A program made the position numbers and the translations under genes. Source: DATDPY01 sp964395765 (GTDB taxonomy: Bacteria; Bacteroidota; Bacteroidia; Cytophagales; Cyclobacteriaceae). Taken from it: a stretch of DNA of 27,252 nucleotides. The notes under the pieces were generated by a model. It did no database searches and was not told the DNA's origin. It was given only the letters and a program-made list of their open reading frames with translations. The DNA lies in contig CAYNCU010000022.1 in the NCBI GenBank assembly GCA_964395765.1, forward strand, positions 1 to 27,252, read 5' to 3'. Below are positions 9,218 through 16,944 of this stretch, one piece after another (within the stretch, counting starts at the first letter, position 1; the number at the start of each line of letters is the position of its first letter).

Positions 9218-9738
9218 AGTTTTTTCCAATTATTTCATTATAATCATCAGATGTCGTGCCAGACTGACCGGTTACCTAATACAGGATAAATAAGGAACTT
9301 TTTTTTACAGGCATGCAATGAGCTGTTCGGAAACGGCCAATTTTTATTACAAATCCGGACACAAGATAATTTGCAGACCAGAGGACAATGAAACATGTTA
9401 AAAGGTAAACGGGTGAATGGGCCTGCGATTTACCGGCAAAGGAACCTCCTTCCCCCTCCAACCAGCGTCAAACCTGATTAACCTAACGGGTACAAGATAA
9501 AACCAACCAGGTAATATCTCCCGCAGGTTATGCTGATCTTGGATTATTTTTCAGTGCTTATCGGCGTAATCTGCAGGTAAATACTTTGCCATATTTAGTT
9601 AATATTTGATTATTACAGCGCTAATTAACCGATATAACCCATTATCTGATTATTATTGATTTCGTGATTTATTACGCACAAATAATTATTATTTTATATT
9701 TTCGATCATAAAGCATTGGTGAGTTGACAAATGATAAA
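9218..9738. other. non-coding region between divergent genes
   Basis: About 520 bases separate the divergent permease and barrel-protein genes. The right part (about 9540-9735) is very AT-rich and presumably holds the promoter of the rightward gene, with near-matches such as TATATTTT but no full Bacteroidota promoter. A 61-codon leftward open frame (9276-9461) has no family resemblance and is probably chance. I see no RNA gene or repeat. Confidence 0.5.
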
Positions 9739-10917
9739 ATGAAGAAGAATAATCTTTGCGGTAAGTCCCTTCTTCCGGCTATTCTTGGTTTCAGTCTATC
9801 TCTTATTTCAATATTTCAGTTACAGGCATCCGCCGGATCAGCTGATTCGGTGGAAGGAATTTCCGTTAAACGCGAAACCGGCGCTATCCCCCATCTGATT
9901 TTTGCCTGTGAGCTTGACAGCCAGAAACTCGACCCGGTATTCTCTGACACGGCCATGATCAATGAACTGAAAAAAATGAATGCCGGCATTGCCATCGCCA
10001 TCATGGATATGAGTAACGAACGCGCCCGTGTAGTGAAAAAATTGAACCAGGCAGGCATAGGGGTAACCGCCTGGCTTGTGCTTCCGCGGGATGAAGGATA
10101 TTACTTCAATATCAACAATGCCGACGATGCTTTAAAAAGATATGAAGACTTTCAGCAATGGACGAAAAGGAATGCCCTGCACTGGGAGGCAGTGGGTCTC
10201 GATATTGAACCTGATTTCAATGAACTTTCATCGCTTAGAAAAGAAGGAAAATGGAAACTTTACGGTACTTTGTTTAAAAGAGCGATCAACGGCAAAAAAC
10301 TAAAAGAAGCCACGGATAAATACAAAGACCTTGTACGGAAAATCAAAAACGACAAGTATTATTTACAGACTTATCAATTGCAATTTGTGTCAGATGCGAG
10401 AAAAGCACATACCGATATACTTGGAAAAGCCATCGGAATTGTTGACGTCCATGGCGACGATGAGGTCCTGATGCTTTATTCCAGTTTCAACCCTACTTAC
10501 GGGTCGGCATTGATATGGGGATACGGAAAAGATGCGCAAACGATTGCCATTGGCAGTACCAGTGAAACCGGGGATTCAATATTTAATGCAGCCTATCCCC
10601 CGCTCAGTTGGAAAGAATTCACCAGCGATCTGATCACCGCCAGTCATTTTTCACACAACATTGGAATTTTCAGCCTCGAAGGATGCATTCAACAAGGCTT
10701 TATAACCAGGCTGCAGCATTTCGACTGGGACCAGACCATAGTTATTCCTAAAGCATCTGTTCAAGCCGTAGGCCATTTCCGGCATTTTGTGATTTTGGTT
10801 TTATGGATACTTTCCAACTTACTTTATATAGTAATATTCTTCATTCTCCTGGTGACAGGACTGATCTGGTGGATACGGAGGGGAAAAAGAAAGAAAAAGA
10901 TACCTGCTTCATCATGA
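9739..10917 (+). CDS. exported, C-terminally membrane-anchored TIM-barrel-like protein
   Basis: From the ATG at 9739 the product has 392 residues; a TTG at 9724 could add five. Residues 1-32 are a Sec signal peptide. Residues about 50-335 look like an alpha/beta barrel: IPHLIFACELD, AGIAIAIMDMSN, GIGVTAWLVLP and HWEAVGLDIEPDFNEL alternate strands with amphipathic helices. GLDIEPD (153-159) resembles the strand-4 acidic motif of several glycoside hydrolase clans, and GIFSLEGC (309-316) could supply a late-strand acid. A long hydrophobic segment (about 349-377) followed by RRGKRKKK anchors the C-terminus, with the barrel on the outside. I do not recognise a named family; glycosidase-like activity is inference. 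A bidirectional terminator follows the gene. Confidence 0.8.
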   Translation: MKKNNLCGKSLLPAILGFSLSLISIFQLQASAGSADSVEGISVKRETGAIPHLIFACELDSQKLDPVFSDTAMINELKKMNAGIAIAIMDMSNERARVVKKLNQAGIGVTAWLVLPRDEGYYFNINNADDALKRYEDFQQWTKRNALHWEAVGLDIEPDFNELSSLRKEGKWKLYGTLFKRAINGKKLKEATDKYKDLVRKIKNDKYYLQTYQLQFVSDARKAHTDILGKAIGIVDVHGDDEVLMLYSSFNPTYGSALIWGYGKDAQTIAIGSTSETGDSIFNAAYPPLSWKEFTSDLITASHFSHNIGIFSLEGCIQQGFITRLQHFDWDQTIVIPKASVQAVGHFRHFVILVLWILSNLLYIVIFFILLVTGLIWWIRRGKRKKKIPASS

Positions 10918-10955
10918 AGCGCCGGAAAGTCAAATGAAATTAAGCGATCTTAAAA

Positions 10956-10993
10956 AAAGAAAAAGGCCGTTGGTTACAAGGGCCTTTTTCTTT
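10956..10993. terminator. bidirectional rho-independent terminator
   Basis: A perfect 13-base inverted repeat (AAAGAAAAAGGCC at 10956-10968, GGCCTTTTTCTTT at 10981-10993) encloses a 12-base loop. Its A/T-rich outer arms give a U-rich tract in either direction. It sits between convergent stop codons at 10917 and 11012 and can end both transcripts. Confidence 0.88.
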
Positions 10994-11011
10994 GAAAAAA
11001 ACTATTAACTC

Positions 11012-12103
11012 TTACATACTCTGCCGCGAAAGTATATCGCCCATAAATTCACGGGCCAGTTGGGCTTGTTCATGTGCATAATCGACTTTTGCCGTCTTAC
11101 CGTCGGGAGTTTTTATATGATGGCATAGTTCATAACAGAAATAACCGTTATATCCTATCTCTCCCATTAATTCGATATACCGGTCATAGTCGGCCCATTC
11201 GATGATTTCAGCATGGTACTTATCACTCTCATATTTTGAATGAACCTTACCAGCGCTGTCGCGGAAAAATTCGCCTCCGAAATGGGAATGTGCCTGTAAA
11301 GGTCCAACGGCTTTAACGGCCTCTTCCACCCATTCCGGGTCTTTCCGGCTCATCATTCCGGCATCGAGGCAGATCTTAAGATTAGGTGAATTAATATCTT
11401 TCACCATCTTGAGGCAGTCACGGTAATCCCTGAATAAAGGAGGATGGTTTTGCAACGCCATCGTGATACCGAATTCTTCGCCGAATCCTGCTGCTTCTTT
11501 GAGGCAATCTTTTACGTAACTCCACCGGTCATCCCAGGTAGCATAAGGGTACTGGCGCTGGAAAGAATAAAAATCATTTCTTACCAAATCGTAAGTGCCA
11601 ATGCCATCATGGATCGGTATGCCGGTCCAGGCGGGAAACAATCGTACGACTTTTGCTCCCAGATCCTTCGCCATACGGGTGGTTTCCTTCACCATCAGCA
11701 GTTGGCTTTCACGGTGTTCCGGAATGGGACTGCTGAAATCATTATTGCAGGCAACAGCCGGTATTTCAATACCCGCTTTGGCTAATACATTTCTCATTTC
11801 ATCTCTTCTTTTCTGGCTGATGTCCATCGGATTTCCCTGCGGTCTTTTATTATCAAGTTCTATACCGTCATAACCAAAATCCTTTGCCCTTTGCACAAAT
11901 TCTTCGAAGGAAAGTCCCGGACCATCAAACCAGATCCCAAGGTAGGTGATACCATATAACCCAATCTTGATCTTTCCCGATCTTTTCTTTTTGGAAGCCT
12001 TTGAAGCTGGCGCAGCGAAGGCTTTATTTTTTAATGCCAGGTCGCCCAAAACGGCGGCACCGGCGGCTATCCCCGTTTTTTGTAGAAAATTTCTGCGTTT
12101 CAT
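11012..12103 (-). CDS. Tat-exported sugar isomerase/epimerase-like TIM-barrel protein
   Basis: The 363-residue protein belongs to the xylose-isomerase-like TIM-barrel superfamily (sugar phosphate isomerase/epimerase, AP-endonuclease 2 fold). MKRRNFLQKTGIAAGAAVLG is a twin-arginine signal, and a basic linker ASKASKKKRSGK precedes the barrel. Strand and metal-site motifs are visible: FGYDGIELD (77-84), TMALQNH (214-220), ICLDAGM (244-250), QAHSHFGG (270-277) and YFCYELCHH (321-329). D247, H272/H274 and E325 occupy the usual metal-ligand positions; Gln218 sits where many relatives have Glu. Exported members of this superfamily in Bacteroidota and Planctomycetes act on sugars or keto-sugars, but the substrate here is unknown. 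It ends at the shared terminator to its left. Confidence 0.87.
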   Translation of the reverse strand: MKRRNFLQKTGIAAGAAVLGDLALKNKAFAAPASKASKKKRSGKIKIGLYGITYLGIWFDGPGLSFEEFVQRAKDFGYDGIELDNKRPQGNPMDISQKRRDEMRNVLAKAGIEIPAVACNNDFSSPIPEHRESQLLMVKETTRMAKDLGAKVVRLFPAWTGIPIHDGIGTYDLVRNDFYSFQRQYPYATWDDRWSYVKDCLKEAAGFGEEFGITMALQNHPPLFRDYRDCLKMVKDINSPNLKICLDAGMMSRKDPEWVEEAVKAVGPLQAHSHFGGEFFRDSAGKVHSKYESDKYHAEIIEWADYDRYIELMGEIGYNGYFCYELCHHIKTPDGKTAKVDYAHEQAQLAREFMGDILSRQSM

Positions 12104-12135
12104 TATTTTAGGATTATTTATTTTAAAAAAATATT

Positions 12136-12178
12136 AATGTTCAGGAAGTTCATAATTTAAGAAAAAGAACATTCCTGA
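12136..12178. repeat. two overlapping, mutually exclusive inverted repeats
   Basis: AATGTTC (12136-12142) pairs with GAACATT (12167-12173), and TCAGGAA (12141-12147) pairs with TTCCTGA (12172-12178). Each stem is a perfect 7 bases, and they share bases, so only one can form at a time. The element lies 33 bases upstream of the epimerase-like gene, in its probable leader or operator region. Confidence 0.5.
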
Positions 12179-12264
12179 GCAATAAATATTTGAGTTTCAA
12201 ACGGGTTGAGACTATCAGCAGGCCTTAACTTACACCGTTTCAATGGACTAGCCTGTTCATCTTC

Positions 12265-12939
12265 TTATTTTTCTCTGATTTTCTTTCTGGATAATGTCCT
12301 GATATCCAGGTTGGTGTGAATCTTCTTAACTGAAAGGCCTAAGGTAGCATTGATCATGGCCTGGCCCAATTCGCGGTTAGTTGTAACCAGGGACGGGGTA
12401 AGAATATTCATAAACGGATAAAGCCACTTGAACATCCGGTAAGCCCATATTCTTGATTTTACTGGGCTGGCAGAATGGATCATGCCGGGCCGGAAAATAT
12501 AAAGATTCCTGAAAGGAAACCGGGCCAGGTCGATTTCCGACTTACCTTTAACCCGGGCCCACATCATCGGGCTTTTCATGGTTGGATCCGTTCCGGCACC
12601 ACTGAGAAAACAAAATACAATTTCCCTGTTAATCCGGCTTAGTACCCGGGCAGCTGCCATGGTGAATTCATAGGTGATCTCATTATATTTCTCTTCATTC
12701 CTGACCTGGGTTTGCGAAACCCCGATGCAGTAAAAACATGCATCCTGGTTCCTGAGATGATCTTCAATCAAACTGTAATCCTTGTAATCAGTATGAATAA
12801 TTTCAACGAGTTTTCCGTGCCTGATCCCTGTATTTCTTCTTGTTACGATCGTAACCCTGGCTATTTCCGGGTGATCAAGACATTCCATAAGCACACCTGA
12901 TCCGGCAACCCCGGTAGCCCCGAAAATGATTACGTTCAA
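12265..12939 (-). CDS. atypical short-chain dehydrogenase, NAD(P)-binding
   Basis: The 224-residue cytoplasmic protein begins directly with a Rossmann strand, VIIFGATGVAGSGV (residues 3-16), a nucleotide-binding GATGxxG loop typical of atypical/extended SDRs. CFYCIGVSQTQ (68-78), FLSGAGTD (111-118) and WARVKGKSE (127-135) match the group related to HTATIP2/TIP30 and YwnB-like proteins. There the usual YxxxK active site is altered; here it reads W127-x3-K131. It may act as an NAD(P)H-dependent reductase or a cofactor sensor; the substrate is unknown. No in-frame ATG precedes the Rossmann strand, so the start is the TTG at 12939. The 161-base gap to the downstream epimerase-like gene suggests separate transcription. 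Confidence 0.82.
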   Translation of the reverse strand: MNVIIFGATGVAGSGVLMECLDHPEIARVTIVTRRNTGIRHGKLVEIIHTDYKDYSLIEDHLRNQDACFYCIGVSQTQVRNEEKYNEITYEFTMAAARVLSRINREIVFCFLSGAGTDPTMKSPMMWARVKGKSEIDLARFPFRNLYIFRPGMIHSASPVKSRIWAYRMFKWLYPFMNILTPSLVTTNRELGQAMINATLGLSVKKIHTNLDIRTLSRKKIREK

Positions 12940-13075
12940 TGTTTTTATTTTTAACCTTTCCGAAGATAAAGTATAGATTAGAAATAATTAAAGAAGATCA
13001 TTATTTTGTTCATTGATATTTTAATTTAGTACTTTATTTATTTTAACGTCGTTATTCTTTAATCCGGTTGAGGCC

Positions 13076-13513
13076 ATGAACAGAAAAATAATCCATACTA
13101 TTCCGTCAAGATCGATATTATTGATCCGATTACTGGTAGGTATTGTATTCTTATCTGAAGGAATACAAAAATTTATTTTCTCCGAATCACTGGGTGTCGG
13201 CAGGTTTATAAAATTGGGGTTCCCGGCGCCTCAGTTTCTCAGTCCGTTTGTCGGCACTTTTGAAATCATATGCGGTATTATGGTCCTTCTGGGATTACTG
13301 ACCCGGATTGCCTCCCTACCCCTCCTCATTATAATTTCCACTGCCATAATAACCACTAAAATTCCGATTCTTATTCATACCGGCTCGTGGGCAATGCTGC
13401 TTGAAGCCCGTACTGATATGTCGATGTTCCTGGGAAGTCTTTATTTATTGATCGAGGGAGGCGGCCGGTGGTCGATTGATTATAATTTCGATAAAAAAAA
13501 TTCGCTACCTTGA
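13076..13513 (+). CDS. DoxX family membrane protein
   Basis: The 145-residue protein has four hydrophobic segments. The DoxX family pattern is visible: SILLIRLLVGIVFLSEGIQK (13-32) opens helix 1, GFPAPQFLSPFVGTFEIICG (48-67) leads into helix 2, and LLGLLTRIASLPL precedes helix 3. The family is widespread and sits in the inner membrane; members have been tied to thiosulfate:quinone oxidation, redox stress and terminal oxidase function, so no single role can be named. The gene runs rightward alone and converges on the anti-sigma-like gene, with no clear terminator in the 50 bases between. The family is fairly sure, the function open. Confidence 0.8.
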   Translation: MNRKIIHTIPSRSILLIRLLVGIVFLSEGIQKFIFSESLGVGRFIKLGFPAPQFLSPFVGTFEIICGIMVLLGLLTRIASLPLLIIISTAIITTKIPILIHTGSWAMLLEARTDMSMFLGSLYLLIEGGGRWSIDYNFDKKNSLP

Positions 13514-13563
13514 ATTTTATTAAGAAAGCGCTACACCCTGTCCCGGCAATTGACCATGGACAT

Positions 13564-13965
13564 TTACTTTTGATCGAACCCGGGTCTGACCAGCTTTTTA
13601 TCAATAATCTGTATGATAACAACTAAAGCAACTCCGAAAACAAAAAACATCCAATAGCCGGAAAATATATTCAGGAAACTCAGGTCAATTTTAAATTCCG
13701 TTAAATATAAGGTGACCGCAAGGGCAATTCCCACACCCGCAATACTGAGAATAAACCAGAGGGTTTCATGAGGGAATGAAGTTTCAGCCCTGGTAGCCAG
13801 GCGATCGACCACCCGGTCGGCAAAATCCGGTTCAAGATCATAGACTTGTTCCTTCGAAAGGGCGTGAAATACATGCCGGTAGGAATTGATTTCAGATTCG
13901 CTCAGTCCTTTTGGGTATTCCCCTTTCATTAATTTATTCTGAATTTCTTCTTCTGACATTTTCAT
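13564..13965 (-). CDS. putative anti-sigma factor, two-helix membrane protein
   Basis: The 133-residue protein has a soluble, acidic N-terminal part (residues 1-67) and two membrane helices (about 68-89 and 101-121), so the N-terminus is cytoplasmic and little is exposed outside. Its ATG overlaps the sigma factor's TGA as ATGA, and a perfect Shine-Dalgarno lies in the end of the sigma gene. Position, size and topology are those of an anti-sigma factor that tethers an ECF sigma factor. It lacks the His-x3-Cys-x2-Cys zinc motif of ZAS-type anti-sigma factors and has no FecR-like periplasmic domain. The role is therefore inferred from context, not from a recognised domain. Confidence 0.72.
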   Translation of the reverse strand: MKMSEEEIQNKLMKGEYPKGLSESEINSYRHVFHALSKEQVYDLEPDFADRVVDRLATRAETSFPHETLWFILSIAGVGIALAVTLYLTEFKIDLSFLNIFSGYWMFFVFGVALVVIIQIIDKKLVRPGFDQK

Positions 13966-14525
13966 GATAATTCCTCCTTACCAAGATACTTCAAAACACG
14001 ATCTTTTAACAAATTCCGGGCACGGAAAATATAACTTTTTACCGTACCTTCCGGCATACCGGTAATTTCGGTGATCTCAGGATAGCTAAGCCCATCCGAG
14101 TGAAACATCATTAAAACCGTCCTGTATGGAAGTGGTAACTGTTCCACTATTTCGAGAATCATCCGGTCCATATCCTCCTTTTCGGCAATCAGCTCAGGGT
14201 TTGTTTTTTCTATAAAATAGTCAGAAATATCATCATCTTCAGGGATATCCCGGTAAAGGAATTTCCTTTTTTTTAAATGATTCAGGGCCATCCGGTAAGC
14301 AATGGTGGCAATCCATGTCGATAACTTTGACTTAAAATTAAAATTCCCCAGTTTCTCATAAACCTTCAAAAAAACATCCTGGCAAAGTTCTTCCCTTTCT
14401 TCCCTCAATTTAACTAACCGACCGATCATACCGGCCACAAGCCTTTCATGCTGCTTGATAAGCATGCGAAAAGCCTGTAAGTCACCCCCCAGGACTTTGG
14501 CCACCAGGGTCCTATCCTCATCCAT
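13962..14525 (-). CDS. ECF (sigma-70 family) RNA polymerase sigma factor
   Basis: The product is 187 residues from the ATG at 14525; an upstream ATG at 14564 would add 13 residues with no domain content. Region sigma-2 spans about residues 15-86 and includes EELCQDVFLKVYEKLGNF and STWIATIAYRMALNHLKK, the -10 recognition segment. Region sigma-4 spans about 122-178, with LPLPYRTVLMM, SYPEITEITGMPEGTVKSYI (the helix-turn-helix) and RARNLLK. A short acidic linker EDDDISDYF joins the two. It directs RNA polymerase to alternative promoters in response to an envelope or other signal, probably released by the membrane protein encoded just downstream. I could not identify its target promoters in the window. 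Confidence 0.93.
   Translation of the reverse strand: MDEDRTLVAKVLGGDLQAFRMLIKQHERLVAGMIGRLVKLREEREELCQDVFLKVYEKLGNFNFKSKLSTWIATIAYRMALNHLKKRKFLYRDIPEDDDISDYFIEKTNPELIAEKEDMDRMILEIVEQLPLPYRTVLMMFHSDGLSYPEITEITGMPEGTVKSYIFRARNLLKDRVLKYLGKEELS
13973..13980 (-). promoter_or_regulatory. perfect Shine-Dalgarno coupling sigma and anti-sigma genes
   Basis: On the reverse strand TAAGGAGG lies 7 bases before the anti-sigma ATG (13965) and is fully complementary to the 16S rRNA tail. It is embedded in the sigma gene, where it encodes part of the ending LGKEELS. Strong sites like this are uncommon in Bacteroidota, and none as strong stands before the neighbouring genes. It settles the anti-sigma start. 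Confidence 0.8.
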
Positions 14526-14702
14526 TGTAGTGATTTGACAGGAATTTACCTTTAAATGTTGCAATAACCGGTATAAATTATTAAGAGCTTAATTGAATTT
14601 TACCGAATACATAAAAAAATGATAAAACCTGCAACTATTCTGCCGGGTATTCCTGTCTCATGATATAAAAAATGAATTTCAAACGCTTAAAATTTTAATA
14701 TT

Positions 14703-15005
14703 ATGGATTTACATGATGTTTTTATGGCATTGGTAATACTGGGAATCATCGGAGGTTCCATTCTATTGATCATCCGTACCTGGACTGATTATGCATTGAA
14801 AAAGAATATGATCAACAAGGGATATGTGAATGAGGATACGCAGGCTATATTTAAGAAGCGTACAGAAGAAAGCGAGCATAAATATTCATCCCTGAAATGG
14901 GGCCTGATATTCTTTTTTGCCGGTATTTCCCTGATTTTAATGGAATACCTGCCTTTTGACGAGCAATCGCCGCTACCTTACGGCTTGTTCACCGTGGCTG
15001 TATAG
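14703..15005 (+). CDS. DUF6249-like small membrane protein, interrupted by amber codon
   Basis: The 100-residue frame has a first membrane helix (about 5-25), a charged middle with ALKKNMINKGYVNEDTQAIF, and KYSSLKWGLIFFFAGISLIL (second helix), followed by LPYGLFTVAV and then TAG at 15003-15005. In the same frame the sequence continues as LGFLVYYFLVKKEIHKPKP to TGA at 15063-15065. That completes the third helix and basic tail expected of DUF6249 family proteins, which often neighbour ECF sigma/anti-sigma genes in Bacteroidota. The gene is divergent from the sigma factor. It is either a recent nonsense mutation, a sequencing error, or a functional truncated form. The family assignment is from pattern memory. 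Confidence 0.65.
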   Translation: MDLHDVFMALVILGIIGGSILLIIRTWTDYALKKNMINKGYVNEDTQAIFKKRTEESEHKYSSLKWGLIFFFAGISLILMEYLPFDEQSPLPYGLFTVAV

Positions 15006-15145
15006 CTGGGCTTCCTGGTCTATTATTTCCTGGTGAAGAAAGAGATTCATAAGCCAAAACCATGACCTGGAAGACGCCGGTCAGGAAAAAGGGCTTAACT
15101 GAATAACTGAATATCCTGAATAACTTTTCTATACCCGGAAAATTA

Positions 15146-15173
15146 AATATTGAATATTGAATATTGAAAATTG
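15146..15173. repeat. four tandem 7-base repeats
   Basis: AATATTG occurs three times in tandem (15146-15166), followed by AAAATTG with one mismatch (15167-15173). The array lies 8 bases beyond the stop codon of the leftward oxidoreductase gene, in a short convergent intergenic gap. A slipped-strand hotspot is likely; I see no hairpin in it. Confidence 0.75.
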
Positions 15174-15181
15174 AAGGATAA

Positions 15182-16582
15182 TTATTTTCCCCTAGCCATT
15201 TTCAATGCTTCAGTAGTTGTATAATATTTTGCGATCATGCCGGGCACTTCCCAGTCCGGCATATCGCCATTCTGCAGGTACTCCAGGAATTTTTCCGTAA
15301 CCTGGCCAAAGTGTGCTTCATGGCCCACCCGGTATTTGTCGGGGATGTTTACCCTCCACATTTTGCCGGATATTTTTTCGAGTGAAATATCGGGGTATTT
15401 TTTCTGCAATACTTCATTGATGGTTTTAGACAGGTCCTTTTCAAAGGTCGCCGATTTACCGGTTTGCTCGATGTATAGTTCAGGCCGATAATTTTCTACC
15501 TTTCCCTGCCTTACGATAAGATTGCTAAGGCTTCCGCGGAAAACTGAATAATGCGTATCTCCCGCTCCTTCAGGAGCCTGGAAATTCCAGATCACCGAAA
15601 CATGGGCAAACTTCCCCTTTATCCGGTAGGTCATTTCGCCGTTGCTGTAAACTTTTAAAATATCATGGTCGACATATTTTGAAAGAAAAGGCGGAAATGA
15701 ATCCATGCCCGTTACTTTTTTGAACTGGTCCAGGGTGAGATCGGTAGTCCAATGACGGGCTGATAACATTTTAATATCCGTTTTATAATCGACACTTTGT
15801 CCCGGAAAGCATTCAGTCTGTATCAGGTCGACCAGGTGCGTGGTCACATCGGCAATGCCTTCCCCTTGCTGAGTAATGTCGAAATACCAGGCCGGGCGGA
15901 TCAGGGCCTTACCGGAAACGTATTTAAAGAAATTATGGACGCTTTCCTCCACGATGGAAGGCTTTTTTTCCGTTCCGGTTTCCAAAGTTCCAAACACCTG
16001 CGGTACTTCCGATAATTCTTTTTGCAGAATAGAGGTGATCTCATACCGTTCTGTCATGATATCATAAAGTAATACATGCTTTTCTTTTGCCATTCTGAAT
16101 GCTTCCACCAGTTCGGGAAAAAGCTCCGGCGTAATCACCATCGGTTTATCCGCGAGGACATTCAGGCTATCCGCTATACACCGATCTATGTATTCTGTTT
16201 TTTCAGCATTGTTTCCGGAAATAATCACTACGTTGCCGGGCTTTTCCTGTAACATTTTTTCCAGGTAATCCCGGCCGGTGTAAATTTTCTCATTCCAGTG
16301 AGTCGGATTATCAGGACGCATGTTATACTGCCGAATGCGGTCGAGATGTTCCTGAACATCCGGTCCTGCCGGGGCATAAACAAATACTTCAGGGTTGATC
16401 CCCGGGTACATCACCTTTTGTACGAGCGAGGCATGAAAATGGCCTGGATCGAGGGTCATAAGGGTGATGGCATAATGGGTGGTATCCGCCATGGTTTTTA
16501 CTTCACTTTGCTTTTGTCCCGGTCGGCAGGAAATTCCAATTATCAAAGGAACAATAAATAGTAAAGGATTTATATTTTTCAT
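15182..16582 (-). CDS. lipoprotein oxidoreductase of the Gfo/Idh/MocA class
   Basis: The 466-residue protein begins with a lipoprotein signal (MKNINPLLFIVPLIIGISC, acylated Cys19), so it is probably anchored in the periplasm or outer membrane. The body resembles the Bacteroidota group with a Gfo/Idh/MocA-like N-terminal domain and a 'putative oxidoreductase C-terminal' domain. The opening strand reads ITLMTLDPGHFHASLVQK (39-56): DPGHFH replaces the usual GxGxxG loop. VVIISGNN (118-125) and LADKPMVI (143-150) follow the family order, with Lys146 in the place of the catalytic EKP lysine. Such proteins act on sugars or keto-sugars with a bound NAD(P). Substrate and cofactor retention are unproven. 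Confidence 0.83.
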   Translation of the reverse strand: MKNINPLLFIVPLIIGISCRPGQKQSEVKTMADTTHYAITLMTLDPGHFHASLVQKVMYPGINPEVFVYAPAGPDVQEHLDRIRQYNMRPDNPTHWNEKIYTGRDYLEKMLQEKPGNVVIISGNNAEKTEYIDRCIADSLNVLADKPMVITPELFPELVEAFRMAKEKHVLLYDIMTERYEITSILQKELSEVPQVFGTLETGTEKKPSIVEESVHNFFKYVSGKALIRPAWYFDITQQGEGIADVTTHLVDLIQTECFPGQSVDYKTDIKMLSARHWTTDLTLDQFKKVTGMDSFPPFLSKYVDHDILKVYSNGEMTYRIKGKFAHVSVIWNFQAPEGAGDTHYSVFRGSLSNLIVRQGKVENYRPELYIEQTGKSATFEKDLSKTINEVLQKKYPDISLEKISGKMWRVNIPDKYRVGHEAHFGQVTEKFLEYLQNGDMPDWEVPGMIAKYYTTTEALKMARGK

Positions 16583-16944
16583 AACAATACTTTTAATCTG
16601 TAATGAGATGATAAATATAAGGGATGAAAGTTTTTATTGAAGGAGTACAGGATAATTTTTACATTCATCATCAGCGGATTCCTCCAGCTACAATAATTAT
16701 TATATCAAAACAGAGGATATTCAATAATCATGGATCTTTATCCAAATCAGTGCCGGGAGGTTAAAAAGACCTTATCTCAGTTCCAAAATCAGGTTTTAAG
16801 GTAATCACCGCGCTTAAAAATTTATGGGGGAAACTTATCAAATTCGGGTTAAAATATTTAACTTTTATTGGTCAATTTTTAATTATCAGCGTACCCGAAA
16901 TAATTTTTTAGTTTTTCCGCTTCGGTCATTTTAACCGGTATTTT
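16583..16944. other. non-coding region between divergent lipoprotein genes
   Basis: The 362 bases separate the divergent oxidoreductase and lipoprotein genes and must hold promoters for both. For the leftward gene, TATATTTA (16619-16612) is one base off the -7 consensus but lacks a clear -33. I find no convincing site for the rightward gene, no open frame with coding character, and no repeat. Confidence 0.4.

Noticed and set aside
9276..9461. A 61-codon leftward open frame in the region upstream of the FtsX-type permease
   Set aside because: It has no recognisable domain, no ribosome-binding or promoter signal, and lies in the only long divergent gap of this part, so chance is more likely.
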